The position numbers and the translations under genes were made by a program. From the NCBI GenBank assembly GCA_003213625.1, contig QCMT01000002.1, forward strand, positions 276,152-340,151: a stretch of DNA of 64,000 bases. The letters run 5' to 3'. Positions within the stretch are counted from its first letter, which is position 1, and the number at the start of each line of letters is the position of its first letter. Source of the stretch: OCS155 cluster bacterium AG-422-J23. Lineage in GTDB: Bacteria; Actinomycetota; Acidimicrobiia; Actinomarinales; Actinomarinaceae. Below, one piece after another: positions 1-7,581 of this stretch. The notes under the pieces are model-generated. The model was not told the origin of the DNA, did no database searches, and saw only the letters and a program-made list of their open reading frames with translations.

Positions 1-2
1 AC

Positions 3-659
3 GAGTATGGACCAGATATTTATGATGACTGGTTTAAACAAATAATTACTTCTCAAAATAATGAAATAACACTATCAATCTTAAATATTGGAAAACTAAT
101 CTTTGATGAAAACACTGTTTATGGGGGAAACCAAAGAATTATAAGTAAAGAGTTTAGAAATAACTATCGTAATTTACTTGATGAAAATAATTCATGCGTA
201 TTCAGTTGGTCGGGTCATTTTGCAAGTATGTATTTTCCTTCTGATAAAAGTTACGAGGACGATTTTGATTTTTTTAAATTTCCATCAGAATCTAATAAAG
301 AGGCAATGGTCGGTATCGGAGATTCTTTAGTCATCTTAAACCCATCAAATAAATCCTTAGAAGTATTTAGAGCTCTTGTAGATGATAATTTTGGGCAAAT
401 CTGGATATCAAAGTCTGATTCAAGTTTTATCTCTGCAAATAAAAATTCAAATATTGAACAGATAGAAAATAATATGTTGTTAAAAGAAACATTATTCGTT
501 AGAAATGCATTAAATAAAGATTTATTTAGATATGACGCATCAGAGTTAATGGAAAGAAGAATTGGAGCAGATCATCTTCTATATGCACTAAAAAAATATA
601 TTTCCTTAGGAAGCGAGTTTATTAATGAGATTACCGAAGAATTAGACAGTAAATACTAA
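3..659 (+). CDS. Sugar ABC transporter substrate-binding protein, C-terminal part (5' end outside window)
   Basis: The reading frame is open from the window edge to the stop at 657-659, so the N-terminus and signal peptide are missing. The visible 218 residues resemble the C-terminal half of family 1 extracellular solute-binding proteins of the alpha-glucoside/oligosaccharide type: SWSGHFASMYFP, a GIGDSLVILN segment matching the family's 'GaGD' stretch, an ISANK segment matching its 'lSPNK', and an FRYDASELM segment near the end. It would capture a sugar outside the membrane for an ABC importer. It faces the ABC ATPase gene at 664-1839 tail to tail. The family is inferred from these conserved patches; the actual sugar is unknown. 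Confidence 0.72.
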   Translation, partial: EYGPDIYDDWFKQIITSQNNEITLSILNIGKLIFDENTVYGGNQRIISKEFRNNYRNLLDENNSCVFSWSGHFASMYFPSDKSYEDDFDFFKFPSESNKEAMVGIGDSLVILNPSNKSLEVFRALVDDNFGQIWISKSDSSFISANKNSNIEQIENNMLLKETLFVRNALNKDLFRYDASELMERRIGADHLLYALKKYISLGSEFINEITEELDSKY

Positions 660-663
660 TAAT

Positions 664-1839
664 TTATAAAGCATCCCCGGTTTCAGGGTCAAAGAAGTGA
701 AGTTTTGATGGGTCAATTTTAAGTTCAATTTCTTCTCCCTCTACAACGGTTGAGTTTGGATTTATTCTTGCTATAAATTTTGTATTATCTCCCAAAACAG
801 AAATATCCTCACCCTCATCAGCTAGGATTTCCTCAATTGCTTCAGTTTGAACAGGCTTTATATCTTTATAAAAATGAATATATGAATCAGATCCAAGTTG
901 TTCTAAAAGAGAGACGGATACCTTAATACTCTCTGAATACTCGCTTGTATTTGCATAGTTTCCATCTTCAAAAGCTTCTGGTCTTATTCCCATTACTATT
1001 TCTTTATTTTCAAAGGCTTTTAATTTTTCTAATTTATCACCTTTATAATCAATTTGATCATTTCCAAAATTTAATTTAATAGAGTTCTTATTTACACCTA
1101 CATTTGCATATACAAAGTTCATTGAAGGACTACCAATAAATCCTGCTACAAAAATATTTCTAGGATTTAGATAAATCTCTCTAGGAGTATCAATTTGTTG
1201 CAACTCACCTTTTCTAATCACTGCAACCCTGTCACCCATAGTCATTGCTTCAACTTGGTCATGAGTAACATATAAAGTTGTTGTTTGTAGTTGAGTGTGA
1301 AGCTGTCCCAATTCTGCTCTCATTTGTACTCTCAATTTTGCATCTAAGTTTGAAAGTGGTTCATCCATGAGGAACGCTTGAGGATTTCTAACAATAGCTC
1401 TACCCATTGCCACCCTTTGTCTTTGTCCACCTGATAAAGCTTTTGGTTTTCTGTCTAATAACTCGCTTATCTCAAGTGTCTTAGCCGCATCTTTAACTTT
1501 TTGATCTATTTCGTCTTTTGGTAATTTTCTTAGTTTTAGAGAAAAAGCCATATTGTCAAAAACTGACATGTGTGGATAGAGTGCGTAATTTTGAAAAACC
1601 ATGGCTATATCACGATCTTTTGGAGCTACATCGTTAACAGTCTTGTCGCCTATCGAAATTTCACCTTCAGTTATATCTTCAAGACCTGCAACCATTCTAA
1701 GTAATGTAGTTTTACCACAACCAGAAGGCCCAACAAGAACAACAAACTCTCCATCATTTATAGTTATATTTACATCTTCCAGTGCTCTTGTACCATTCGG
1801 GTAAATTTTCCCGGCAGATTTGATATCAATTGCTCCCAT
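664..1839 (-). CDS. Sugar ABC transporter ATP-binding protein (MsmX/UgpC/MalK type)
   Basis: This 391-residue cytoplasmic ATPase has Walker A GPSGCGKTT near residue 38, a Q-loop (MVFQNYALYPHM), signature LSGGQRQRVAMGRA, Walker B FLMDEPLSNLDAKLR and switch His in LYVTHDQVEAM. The C-terminal 150 residues form the TOBE/OB regulatory domain typical of MalK-like ATPases, which energise carbohydrate uptake. Its convergent neighbour encodes a sugar-binding protein, so the two probably serve the same system, though no permease lies in this window. A TAAAAT box (1849-1854) lies nine bases before the ATG, suggesting a very short leader. Function is secure at family level; the substrate is not known. 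Confidence 0.92.
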   Translation of the reverse strand: MGAIDIKSAGKIYPNGTRALEDVNITINDGEFVVLVGPSGCGKTTLLRMVAGLEDITEGEISIGDKTVNDVAPKDRDIAMVFQNYALYPHMSVFDNMAFSLKLRKLPKDEIDQKVKDAAKTLEISELLDRKPKALSGGQRQRVAMGRAIVRNPQAFLMDEPLSNLDAKLRVQMRAELGQLHTQLQTTTLYVTHDQVEAMTMGDRVAVIRKGELQQIDTPREIYLNPRNIFVAGFIGSPSMNFVYANVGVNKNSIKLNFGNDQIDYKGDKLEKLKAFENKEIVMGIRPEAFEDGNYANTSEYSESIKVSVSLLEQLGSDSYIHFYKDIKPVQTEAIEEILADEGEDISVLGDNTKFIARINPNSTVVEGEEIELKIDPSKLHFFDPETGDAL

Positions 1840-1890
1840 ACAAATGTAATTTTAACCAGATAATTTTCAATTTAAAAATGAATTCAATCT

Positions 1891-1896
1891 TATAAT
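1891..1896 (+). promoter_or_regulatory. -10 box TATAAT of the photolyase gene, leaderless
   Basis: A perfect TATAAT ends six bases before the ATG at 1903, so transcription should begin at or next to the start codon. There is no Shine-Dalgarno sequence and no clear -35 hexamer. Confidence 0.7.
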
Positions 1897-1902
1897 ATTT
1901 TT

Positions 1903-3378
1903 ATGCTTGAAGTGCCAATAAATAGAATAACAACACTTAATGATGATCAACCAAATATGGATGCTCCCTATGTTCTTTATTGGATGATTGCATTCAGAAG
2001 AGTAAATTATAACTTCTCTCTCCAACGTGCAATTGAATGGGCAAACAAACTTTCAAAACCTTTACTTATTTTTGAACCTATGACAATTGATTATCCAATG
2101 GCAAGCATTAGATTTCATAAATTTGCTATTGAAGGCATCCAAGATATACAAAAACAAACTGAAAAATCTAAAGCTTTTTATTTTCCTTACGTTGAAGAAA
2201 AAAAAGGAGTTGCGGATAAATTATTAATTGAGTTAGCAAAAAATGCAGCAGTTGTTATAACAGATGATTATCCAACTTATTTTGTTCCTCAAATGACAGC
2301 AGAAGCAAAAGGGAGTATTCAAACAACATACGAATTGGTTGATTCAAATGGCTTGCTTCCAATTAGAATTGCAGAAAAAGAATATGTACGTGCTCATGAC
2401 TTCAGAAGATTTATGCACAAAAATATTGAAGACTTTTTAGTTGAAGTTCCTGAACAGGATCCTCTTGAATATCTTAATTTGAAATTTGATGAAAAATTAT
2501 TAGAACCAATTTTAAAGAAATATGAACTTGTTGATTTTAATAAAGTTAACACTCAAGACTTTTTAAATAATTTAAATGTTGATAAATCAGTAGAGATCAG
2601 TGATGTTGTTGGTGGATATAATGCAGCCAAATTAAGATTGGATCTTTTTGCAAAAAAAGGATTTAATGATTACTCAAAACTAAGAAGTCATCCTTCAGAA
2701 GATGCAAGTAGCCAACTTTCACCATATTTTCATTTTGGACACATTTCAACGTATGAAGTCTTTGAAAAAATAATCAGTAATGAGTCCTGGTCAGTAGAGA
2801 ATATCGATCCAAATTTTGTAGGTCGTAGAGAAGGATGGTGGGGAGGATCTGCTAATCTTGAAAGTTTTTTTGATGAGTTAATCACTTGGAGAGAGCTTGG
2901 TTATCATACCTGTGTAAAACGAGCAAACTATGACCAATATCAATCTTTACCAGAGTGGGCAATTAAAACATTAGACGATCATGCCAATGATGAAAGAGAA
3001 TATATCTACGACTTATCAGAATTTACAAATGCTAATACACATGACGAAATTTGGAATGCTGCACAAAATCAGTTAAAAACTGAAGGTAGAATTCATAATT
3101 ATTTAAGAATGTTGTGGGGTAAGAAAATTCTTGAATGGACGCCTAATCCACAAATTGCACTTTCTTATTTGATAGACTTAAATGATCGTTTTGCCCTAGA
3201 TGGAAGAGATCCAAACTCATACTCAGGAGTATTTTGGATACTAGGAAGATATGACAGAGCATGGGGTCCAGAGAGGCCAATTTATGGAAAAATTAGGTAT
3301 ATGACCTCAAAATCTACAGCGACAAAGTTTAATTTAAAGCCATATTTAGAAAAATATTCTGTAGGATCCACTGTCTGA
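1903..3378 (+). CDS. phr: Class II deoxyribodipyrimidine photolyase
   Basis: This 491-residue flavoprotein should repair UV-induced cyclobutane pyrimidine dimers using blue light and FADH-. The N-terminal segment with YVLYWMIAFRR and the C-terminal block matching class II photolyases support the class: FFDELITWREL, KTLDDHANDEREYIY, THDEIWNAAQ, RMLWGKKILEW, LNDRFALDGRDPNSYSG and PERPIYGKIRYM. Length fits the class (about 450-490). One difference is that the usual 'RRELxxNF' motif reads WRELGYHT. It lies just upstream of the rhodopsin gene, a sensible light-related pairing, but a separate promoter precedes each gene. The class II assignment is firm. Confidence 0.9.
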   Translation: MLEVPINRITTLNDDQPNMDAPYVLYWMIAFRRVNYNFSLQRAIEWANKLSKPLLIFEPMTIDYPMASIRFHKFAIEGIQDIQKQTEKSKAFYFPYVEEKKGVADKLLIELAKNAAVVITDDYPTYFVPQMTAEAKGSIQTTYELVDSNGLLPIRIAEKEYVRAHDFRRFMHKNIEDFLVEVPEQDPLEYLNLKFDEKLLEPILKKYELVDFNKVNTQDFLNNLNVDKSVEISDVVGGYNAAKLRLDLFAKKGFNDYSKLRSHPSEDASSQLSPYFHFGHISTYEVFEKIISNESWSVENIDPNFVGRREGWWGGSANLESFFDELITWRELGYHTCVKRANYDQYQSLPEWAIKTLDDHANDEREYIYDLSEFTNANTHDEIWNAAQNQLKTEGRIHNYLRMLWGKKILEWTPNPQIALSYLIDLNDRFALDGRDPNSYSGVFWILGRYDRAWGPERPIYGKIRYMTSKSTATKFNLKPYLEKYSVGSTV

Positions 3379-3442
3379 TTACTATTTTTTTAAAATAAAG
3401 TTACAAAATTTATTAAAAAATTTTCAAATTATTTTAATAATT

Positions 3443-3481
3443 TCACAAGGATGGTACATTTGTGATGTGAACGTTTCACAT
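3443..3481 (+). promoter_or_regulatory. Array of four TGTGA/TCACA pentamers around the rhodopsin promoter
   Basis: TCACA occurs at 3443-3447 and 3476-3480, and TGTGA at 3461-3465 and 3466-3470. They form two inverted repeats: TCACAA-N11-TTGTGA (3443-3448/3460-3465) straddling the likely -10 box, and a perfect 7-3-7 palindrome ATGTGAA-CGT-TTCACAT (3465-3481) at the probable transcript start. The pentamers equal CRP/FNR-family half-sites, but spacing (N5 rather than N6) differs from classical CRP. It could be an operator, or the palindrome could fold as a 5' stem-loop protecting the mRNA. Confidence 0.5.
3455..3460 (+). promoter_or_regulatory. Putative -10 box (TACATT) of the rhodopsin gene
   Basis: TACATT fits the actinobacterial TANNNT -10 pattern and would start transcription near 3467, giving a leader of about 41 bases. 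Unlike many genes here, the transcript has a good ribosome binding site: AAAGGAG at about 3490-3496, eleven bases before the ATG at 3508. No convincing -35 hexamer is visible. Confidence 0.4.
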
Positions 3482-3507
3482 TAAAGAAAAAAAGGAGTAC
3501 TTCTAAA

Positions 3508-4170
3508 ATGGAAGAACTAACATACCGACTTTTCATGGTGGCAACAGTAGGAATGCTTGCAGGAACAGTATTTTTACTTGCTTCATCAAGAGAAGTTAAA
3601 CCAGAACACAGACGTGGTGTATATATTTCAGCACTTGTCTGTGGTATTGCATGGTATCACTATCAAAAGATGGGTGCATCTTGGGAAAGTGGAGCATACG
3701 ATACAGGGTTAAGATACGTTGACTGGGTCTTAACCGTTCCTTTGATGTTCGTGGAAGTCCTTGCAGTTACAAGAAAGGGTGCCGCATATAATGAGGCAGT
3801 CCGTAACTGGGGAGTTGCAGCAACAGTAATGATTGGTGCAGGATACTACGGTGAAACATCAGTAGCAGGAAGCAACGAATATTGGACAGGATTTGTAATT
3901 GCTATGGCAACTTACATCTGGCTAATGAGAAATCTTCAAGCTGAAGGAGAAGGTCTTAAAGGTGACGAAGCAGCAGCTTTTGAAAACATTAAGAACTTAA
4001 TCCTTGTAGGTTGGATAATTTATCCTTTGGGATACATTGCACCTGTTGCAGGAGACTTCGATGCTATAAGAGAAGTTCTATACACAATCGCTGACATAAT
4101 TAACAAAGTCGGTCTTGGTGTATTAGTTCTACAAATGGCTCGAGTTAAGTCAGGAGAAAAAGTTTCATAA
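3508..4170 (+). CDS. Light-driven proton-pump rhodopsin (marine actinobacterial / proteorhodopsin-like)
   Basis: This 220-residue, seven-helix membrane protein binds retinal and should pump protons outward in light. The retinal Schiff-base lysine is K200 in ADIINKVGLG. Helix C reads RYVDWVLTVPLMFVEV, with D72 (acceptor), T76 and E83 (donor), the DTE set of proton pumps. M80 is at the tuning position (105 in proteorhodopsin), a residue linked with green absorption. H51 matches the conserved helix B histidine. There is no cleavable signal peptide, as in actinobacterial rhodopsins. The gene stands alone, with its own control region and a strong terminator. No retinal or carotenoid genes are in the window. 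Confidence 0.96.
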   Translation: MEELTYRLFMVATVGMLAGTVFLLASSREVKPEHRRGVYISALVCGIAWYHYQKMGASWESGAYDTGLRYVDWVLTVPLMFVEVLAVTRKGAAYNEAVRNWGVAATVMIGAGYYGETSVAGSNEYWTGFVIAMATYIWLMRNLQAEGEGLKGDEAAAFENIKNLILVGWIIYPLGYIAPVAGDFDAIREVLYTIADIINKVGLGVLVLQMARVKSGEKVS

Positions 4171-4190
4171 CTTTTTCGAATAAAATTTTA

Positions 4191-4223
4191 ATGATAGGCG
4201 ACAAATGTCGCCTATCATTTTTT
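4191..4223 (+). terminator. Rho-independent terminator after rhodopsin
   Basis: A perfect 12-bp stem, ATGATAGGCGAC (4191-4202) and its complement (4207-4218), encloses an AAAT loop and is followed by T residues to 4223. It lies 21 bases after the rhodopsin stop and is the strongest terminator in the window. Confidence 0.93.
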
Positions 4224-4229
4224 GTAGGT

Positions 4230-4235
4230 TAAAAT
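4230..4235 (+). promoter_or_regulatory. -10 box (TAAAAT) of the dsbB-like gene, leaderless
   Basis: TAAAAT ends six bases before the ATG at 4242 and directly follows the rhodopsin terminator, so the downstream pair has its own start. No ribosome binding site is present. Confidence 0.6.
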
Positions 4236-4241
4236 TTCAAT

Positions 4242-4760
4242 ATGGATCTCATAATTTTATTTAATACTTTTTTTGGATTCCTTACTTTTATTGCGTGGGC
4301 ATCTACAGGAGCAATGCTTTATCTTTATTTTTCAAAAAAAACTTTTAGTAAATTAATAACTGATCAATTTTTAAACTTTGCTATTTCAGTTGCGGTCTTT
4401 AGCTCCATTGGAAGTATTGTATATTCTGAAGTGGTTGGTTTCATACCATGTAGATTCTGTTGGTATCAAAGATACTTAATGTATCCAATAGCAATTGCAT
4501 TAATAATCTCATTATTTAAGAGACCTTTTTTTAGAGTTGGTTATATCAGTATTATCGGGGTAGCTATAAGTGCTTATCATATTTATCTCCAAAACGGTGG
4601 AGGTGGAGGTGGAACCTGTGCAGTTGATGTCCCATGTGATATGAAATACGTTGATATTTTTGGTTTTATAAGTATTCCAGTAATGGCAGGGACTGGATTT
4701 TTAACGATATTTGTAGCTTTGTTGTATTATGATTTTGCTAGGAAGGAATTAGTTGAATAA
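4242..4760 (+). CDS. DsbB/BdbC-family disulfide bond formation protein
   Basis: This 172-residue integral membrane protein has four to five hydrophobic helices. It carries a redox pair CRFCWYQR near residue 66 and a second cysteine pair in CAVDVPC near residue 126, the two disulfides characteristic of DsbB/BdbC quinone-linked oxidases. Family members re-oxidise thioredoxin-like proteins outside the membrane and pass electrons to quinone. The following gene, overlapping by eight bases, encodes such a thioredoxin-like protein. A glycine run (GGGGGG) sits just before the second Cys pair. The assignment rests on motif, topology and neighbour. Confidence 0.88.
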   Translation: MDLIILFNTFFGFLTFIAWASTGAMLYLYFSKKTFSKLITDQFLNFAISVAVFSSIGSIVYSEVVGFIPCRFCWYQRYLMYPIAIALIISLFKRPFFRVGYISIIGVAISAYHIYLQNGGGGGGTCAVDVPCDMKYVDIFGFISIPVMAGTGFLTIFVALLYYDFARKELVE

Positions 4761-5355
4761 AAACTTTATCATCGCAGGAGCCGTTATTTTAGTGTTAGGG
4801 CTTGCAATTGCAATAGGTGTAACATTAAGTTCTGAACCTGTTGCTGCTGGACTCCCAGAGGGTGAAACTACTGTTACTGGAGATTTATTACCAGAATTTG
4901 CAGGAGAAAATGATGACAATATTGCTTTAGGCCTTGCTGCTCCTATATTTTCAGCTCCAAATGAAAACTCCGAAATAGTTAGTCTAGAAAAAAATGGTAA
5001 TGCAAAAGCTTTATTATTCCTTGCTCACTGGTGTGGATATTGTCAAAAAGAAGTTCCTGTAGTTCAAGGATTTATTGATTCAGCTGGTGTTCCTCCGGGT
5101 GTAGATGTTATTGCTATAGCAACATCAATTGATCGTGGTAGAGAAAACTATCCACCTCAAAAATGGTTAGCTGATGAGGGATGGAGTGAGACGCAACTTT
5201 ATGACCTAGATCGTGAAATAGGTAATGCTTATGGCCTTAGCGCTTTCCCTTATTGGGTGTTTTTAGATAAAGATTTAAATGTTGTCGCCAGAAGAACTGG
5301 AAATCTACCTGCCGATATGGTTGGTGCTTTACTAATTCAGCTAGCTAATCAGTAA
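4753..5355 (+). CDS. TlpA/DsbE-like membrane-anchored thioredoxin-fold protein
   Basis: This 200-residue protein begins with an N-terminal membrane anchor (residues about 4-27), followed by a thioredoxin fold with active site WCGYC near residue 93 and a cis-proline loop AFPYWVFLD near residue 170. It probably makes or reduces disulfide bonds in exported proteins, cycling with the DsbB-like protein encoded just upstream. Translation starts at TTG 4753 inside the end of that gene, so the two are translationally coupled. Whether it acts as oxidant (DsbA-like) or reductant (TlpA/ResA-like) cannot be decided; pairing with DsbB favours oxidation. Confidence 0.85.
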   Translation: MNKNFIIAGAVILVLGLAIAIGVTLSSEPVAAGLPEGETTVTGDLLPEFAGENDDNIALGLAAPIFSAPNENSEIVSLEKNGNAKALLFLAHWCGYCQKEVPVVQGFIDSAGVPPGVDVIAIATSIDRGRENYPPQKWLADEGWSETQLYDLDREIGNAYGLSAFPYWVFLDKDLNVVARRTGNLPADMVGALLIQLANQ

Positions 5356-5359
5356 ACTT

Positions 5360-5983
5360 CTATTTGGTATACACTCCCAAATAAACAAAATCAAATAAGC
5401 CAATTCTTTCTATAACAAGATTTGTGTAATTGTTTTTAGTCAAATGAACTTCAGGTTGAGGATAAAAATCAAGAGATTTATATAAGAACCTATATTCCTT
5501 AAGATTCAATGTTATGAGACCAACAAAGTGCAACAAAATATATGTCCCAATTTTATGAATTAGTTTATAAAAAGTATTTTTTGGTCTTGTCATATCAAGC
5601 AATATAAATTTACCTCCAGGCTTAAGTACTCGATAGACCTCACTCAGTGCTTTCTCTGTATCATCAACATTTCTCCATACGAAACAACATAAAACATTAT
5701 CAAATGAATTTTCATTAAAAGGTAGCTCTTCACCTTTACCAACAATTTTCTTCTCAAAGTTATTTAATGAAAGCATTTGCTCATCAGGATCAAGTGCTGT
5801 TACATCAAAATTTTTAAGGTCGGAATATGAAGCCCCAGTTCCACTTCCTAGATCAAGAACATTTCCAGGGTTTAATTTGTCAGCAGCTTGTTTTCGCCAT
5901 GATTTATCAAAACCCAAAGTAGTTAGTGAATTTATAAAATCGTAAAATTTATGAATGTTAGAGAAATTTGCTGATTCGTTCAA
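5360..5983 (-). CDS. menG: Menaquinone biosynthesis methyltransferase (UbiE/MenG-like)
   Basis: A 207-residue class I SAM methyltransferase. Motif I VLDLGSGTGAS lies near residue 42, an acidic ribose-binding D follows in VTALDPDEQML, and RVLKPGGKFILLDMTRP is the post-I block typical of UbiE/MenG. The start region FYDFINSLTTLGFDKSWRK matches the family's 'YDxxNxxxSLGxxxxWR' entry. It would methylate demethylmenaquinone in the last step of menaquinone synthesis. The TTG start directly follows the stop of the upstream prenyltransferase fusion, which does the preceding step, so the pair forms a menaquinone operon. A generic small-molecule methyltransferase is the main alternative. Confidence 0.8.
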   Translation of the reverse strand: MNESANFSNIHKFYDFINSLTTLGFDKSWRKQAADKLNPGNVLDLGSGTGASYSDLKNFDVTALDPDEQMLSLNNFEKKIVGKGEELPFNENSFDNVLCCFVWRNVDDTEKALSEVYRVLKPGGKFILLDMTRPKNTFYKLIHKIGTYILLHFVGLITLNLKEYRFLYKSLDFYPQPEVHLTKNNYTNLVIERIGLFDFVYLGVYTK

Positions 5984-7501
5984 TTAGATGAAATAAGCAA
6001 CAGCTAATAGTATTCCTGTTAAAAAATGAATTCCAATAGTTGATACATTTACAAGGAGGAGTTCATAAGGTACCTTTTGACGATCTGCTTCAGGATCGTT
6101 CCATTTAACCATCCAATCATCGGCCATTTTGAATGCTTTCCACACTAACCCTAAAGGAAGCAAAGCTATGAATGCATAAACTGTTCCAAAATCAGTGAAG
6201 AAACTTAAAATTCCAATCAGCGCTACAGATGCAAAAGCCTCAATCATAAATTGTTTGTAAAGAGATAATGGTTTTTCTAACCTCATCCAGCCATCATTAA
6301 CAGCTGTACGAACAACCCAAGTATTCTTACCAACAGCTGCATCAGAAGGGGCGTCTTGGAATTGATTTATCCAAACGATAAGCATTACCAACAACGCAAT
6401 TGGTACAGATGCAATTAGTGCTTCAGCCCAATTCCAAAGGGACAAATCATTATTATGTATTGGTGCAGTAAGTACATAATGTGCACCCATTACCATTACA
6501 GGCCCAAAACCTAAAGCTATTGCGATTTCTCCAAAACCCTTATATCCAAGTCTTATGGGATCACCTGTGTAGCCAAGTGCTAAAAAGGTTCCTATTATTC
6601 CAGTCCAAAGAATTGGTGTATTGCCAAAAACAAAACCACTAATTTGTTGGTTTATATATAAACCAATACCAACTGTCCCAATAATACTCACCAATGCAGT
6701 TAAAAGTACTTGTCCAGGAGTCATTAAACCAACCTGAATCACTCTACTTCCTCCATTAAAAGGACTTGCGACTTTGTTTATCTCATCAGCATTTGAAGTA
6801 TGATCAAAATAATCATTTGATGCATTAGTAGCTATCTGTGCAAGACAAGCACCACCTAACACAAGCCAAAACATGTTCCATGACCACGTACTGTTTAAAT
6901 TTTCTGATTTTAGATCACTCCATGCCACTGATGCACCAATTAGTATTGGTGCAATAGTAGCTGTTAGAAAGGGGGCTCTAACAGTACGTAGCCACAGACC
7001 AACTCTTTTTAACGCTAGTTTAAAAGCGAACTTCACAGCAGAAGTTCTATTAGCTGGATATGTTTTCCACTCAAATTGCTCTTCCTGATAAAAGTCAACA
7101 TATTTTACAGTTGTTGGTTTGATTCGGTAATAACCAACAACATCATTTTTCTTTAAAAATTCATCTTCCATATATTCTTTAAAAGCTTCAGTAGTTGAGA
7201 GAACCATTTCATAAGCTTTTTCTTTTTCATCTTCATCTTTGATTTTGTAACATTCTCCATCTATTTGTAAACCTCTAATCCCTTCTTGTCCTTTTGGCCA
7301 TATGACAACATGAACTCTTGGATTTAGTCGGATTTGTTCAGCTTTTCTGGTTGGATTAAATGTAAAGAATACAAGATCTTCTCCATCACGAGCATAGAAA
7401 ACTGAAGCACCAGATGAGTTTCCACCAACACTAGTAGCTATAAACATTCTGTCAGCAGAATCTAAAACATCTTCAATTTTTTTATCTAATACATCGTTCA
7501 T
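5984..7501 (-). CDS. menA: Fusion of a PPOX-class flavin/F420 domain with MenA-like UbiA prenyltransferase
   Basis: Two domains share one 505-residue frame. Residues about 1-145 are a split-barrel PPOX domain (FIATSVGG, GEDLVFFTFNPTRKAEQIRLNPRV), a fold that binds FMN, F420 or heme. From about 165 onward is a UbiA prenyltransferase with eight or so membrane helices and both Asp-rich motifs, NDYFDHTSNAD and NQFQDAPSDAAVGKNT. The second domain should prenylate 1,4-dihydroxy-2-naphthoate, and the next gene is menG-like. I chose ATG 7501 because a TAGAGT box lies eight bases upstream; a GTG at 7537 with AAGGA four bases before it is the alternative (517 aa). The role of the PPOX domain is unknown. 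Confidence 0.88.
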   Translation of the reverse strand: MNDVLDKKIEDVLDSADRMFIATSVGGNSSGASVFYARDGEDLVFFTFNPTRKAEQIRLNPRVHVVIWPKGQEGIRGLQIDGECYKIKDEDEKEKAYEMVLSTTEAFKEYMEDEFLKKNDVVGYYRIKPTTVKYVDFYQEEQFEWKTYPANRTSAVKFAFKLALKRVGLWLRTVRAPFLTATIAPILIGASVAWSDLKSENLNSTWSWNMFWLVLGGACLAQIATNASNDYFDHTSNADEINKVASPFNGGSRVIQVGLMTPGQVLLTALVSIIGTVGIGLYINQQISGFVFGNTPILWTGIIGTFLALGYTGDPIRLGYKGFGEIAIALGFGPVMVMGAHYVLTAPIHNNDLSLWNWAEALIASVPIALLVMLIVWINQFQDAPSDAAVGKNTWVVRTAVNDGWMRLEKPLSLYKQFMIEAFASVALIGILSFFTDFGTVYAFIALLPLGLVWKAFKMADDWMVKWNDPEADRQKVPYELLLVNVSTIGIHFLTGILLAVAYFI

Positions 7502-7509
7502 TAAATTGA

Positions 7510-7515
7510 ACTCTA
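7510..7515 (-). promoter_or_regulatory. Putative -10 box (TAGAGT) of the PPOX-MenA gene
   Basis: TAGAGT on the minus strand ends eight bases before ATG 7501, in line with the short-leader pattern of this genome. It would lie inside the coding region if the gene started at GTG 7537. Confidence 0.35.
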
Positions 7516-7567
7516 ATATGCTTGTGAAATAATGCACAAAGTCCTTAGTGTTTATTTCTTAGGCATT

Positions 7568-7573
7568 TATTAT
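7568..7573 (+). promoter_or_regulatory. Putative -10 box (TATTAT) of the ABC exporter operon
   Basis: TATTAT ends eight bases before the ATG at 7582, again giving an almost leaderless transcript. It is divergent from the menA promoter. Confidence 0.45.
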
Positions 7574-7581
7574 TAAAAAGT

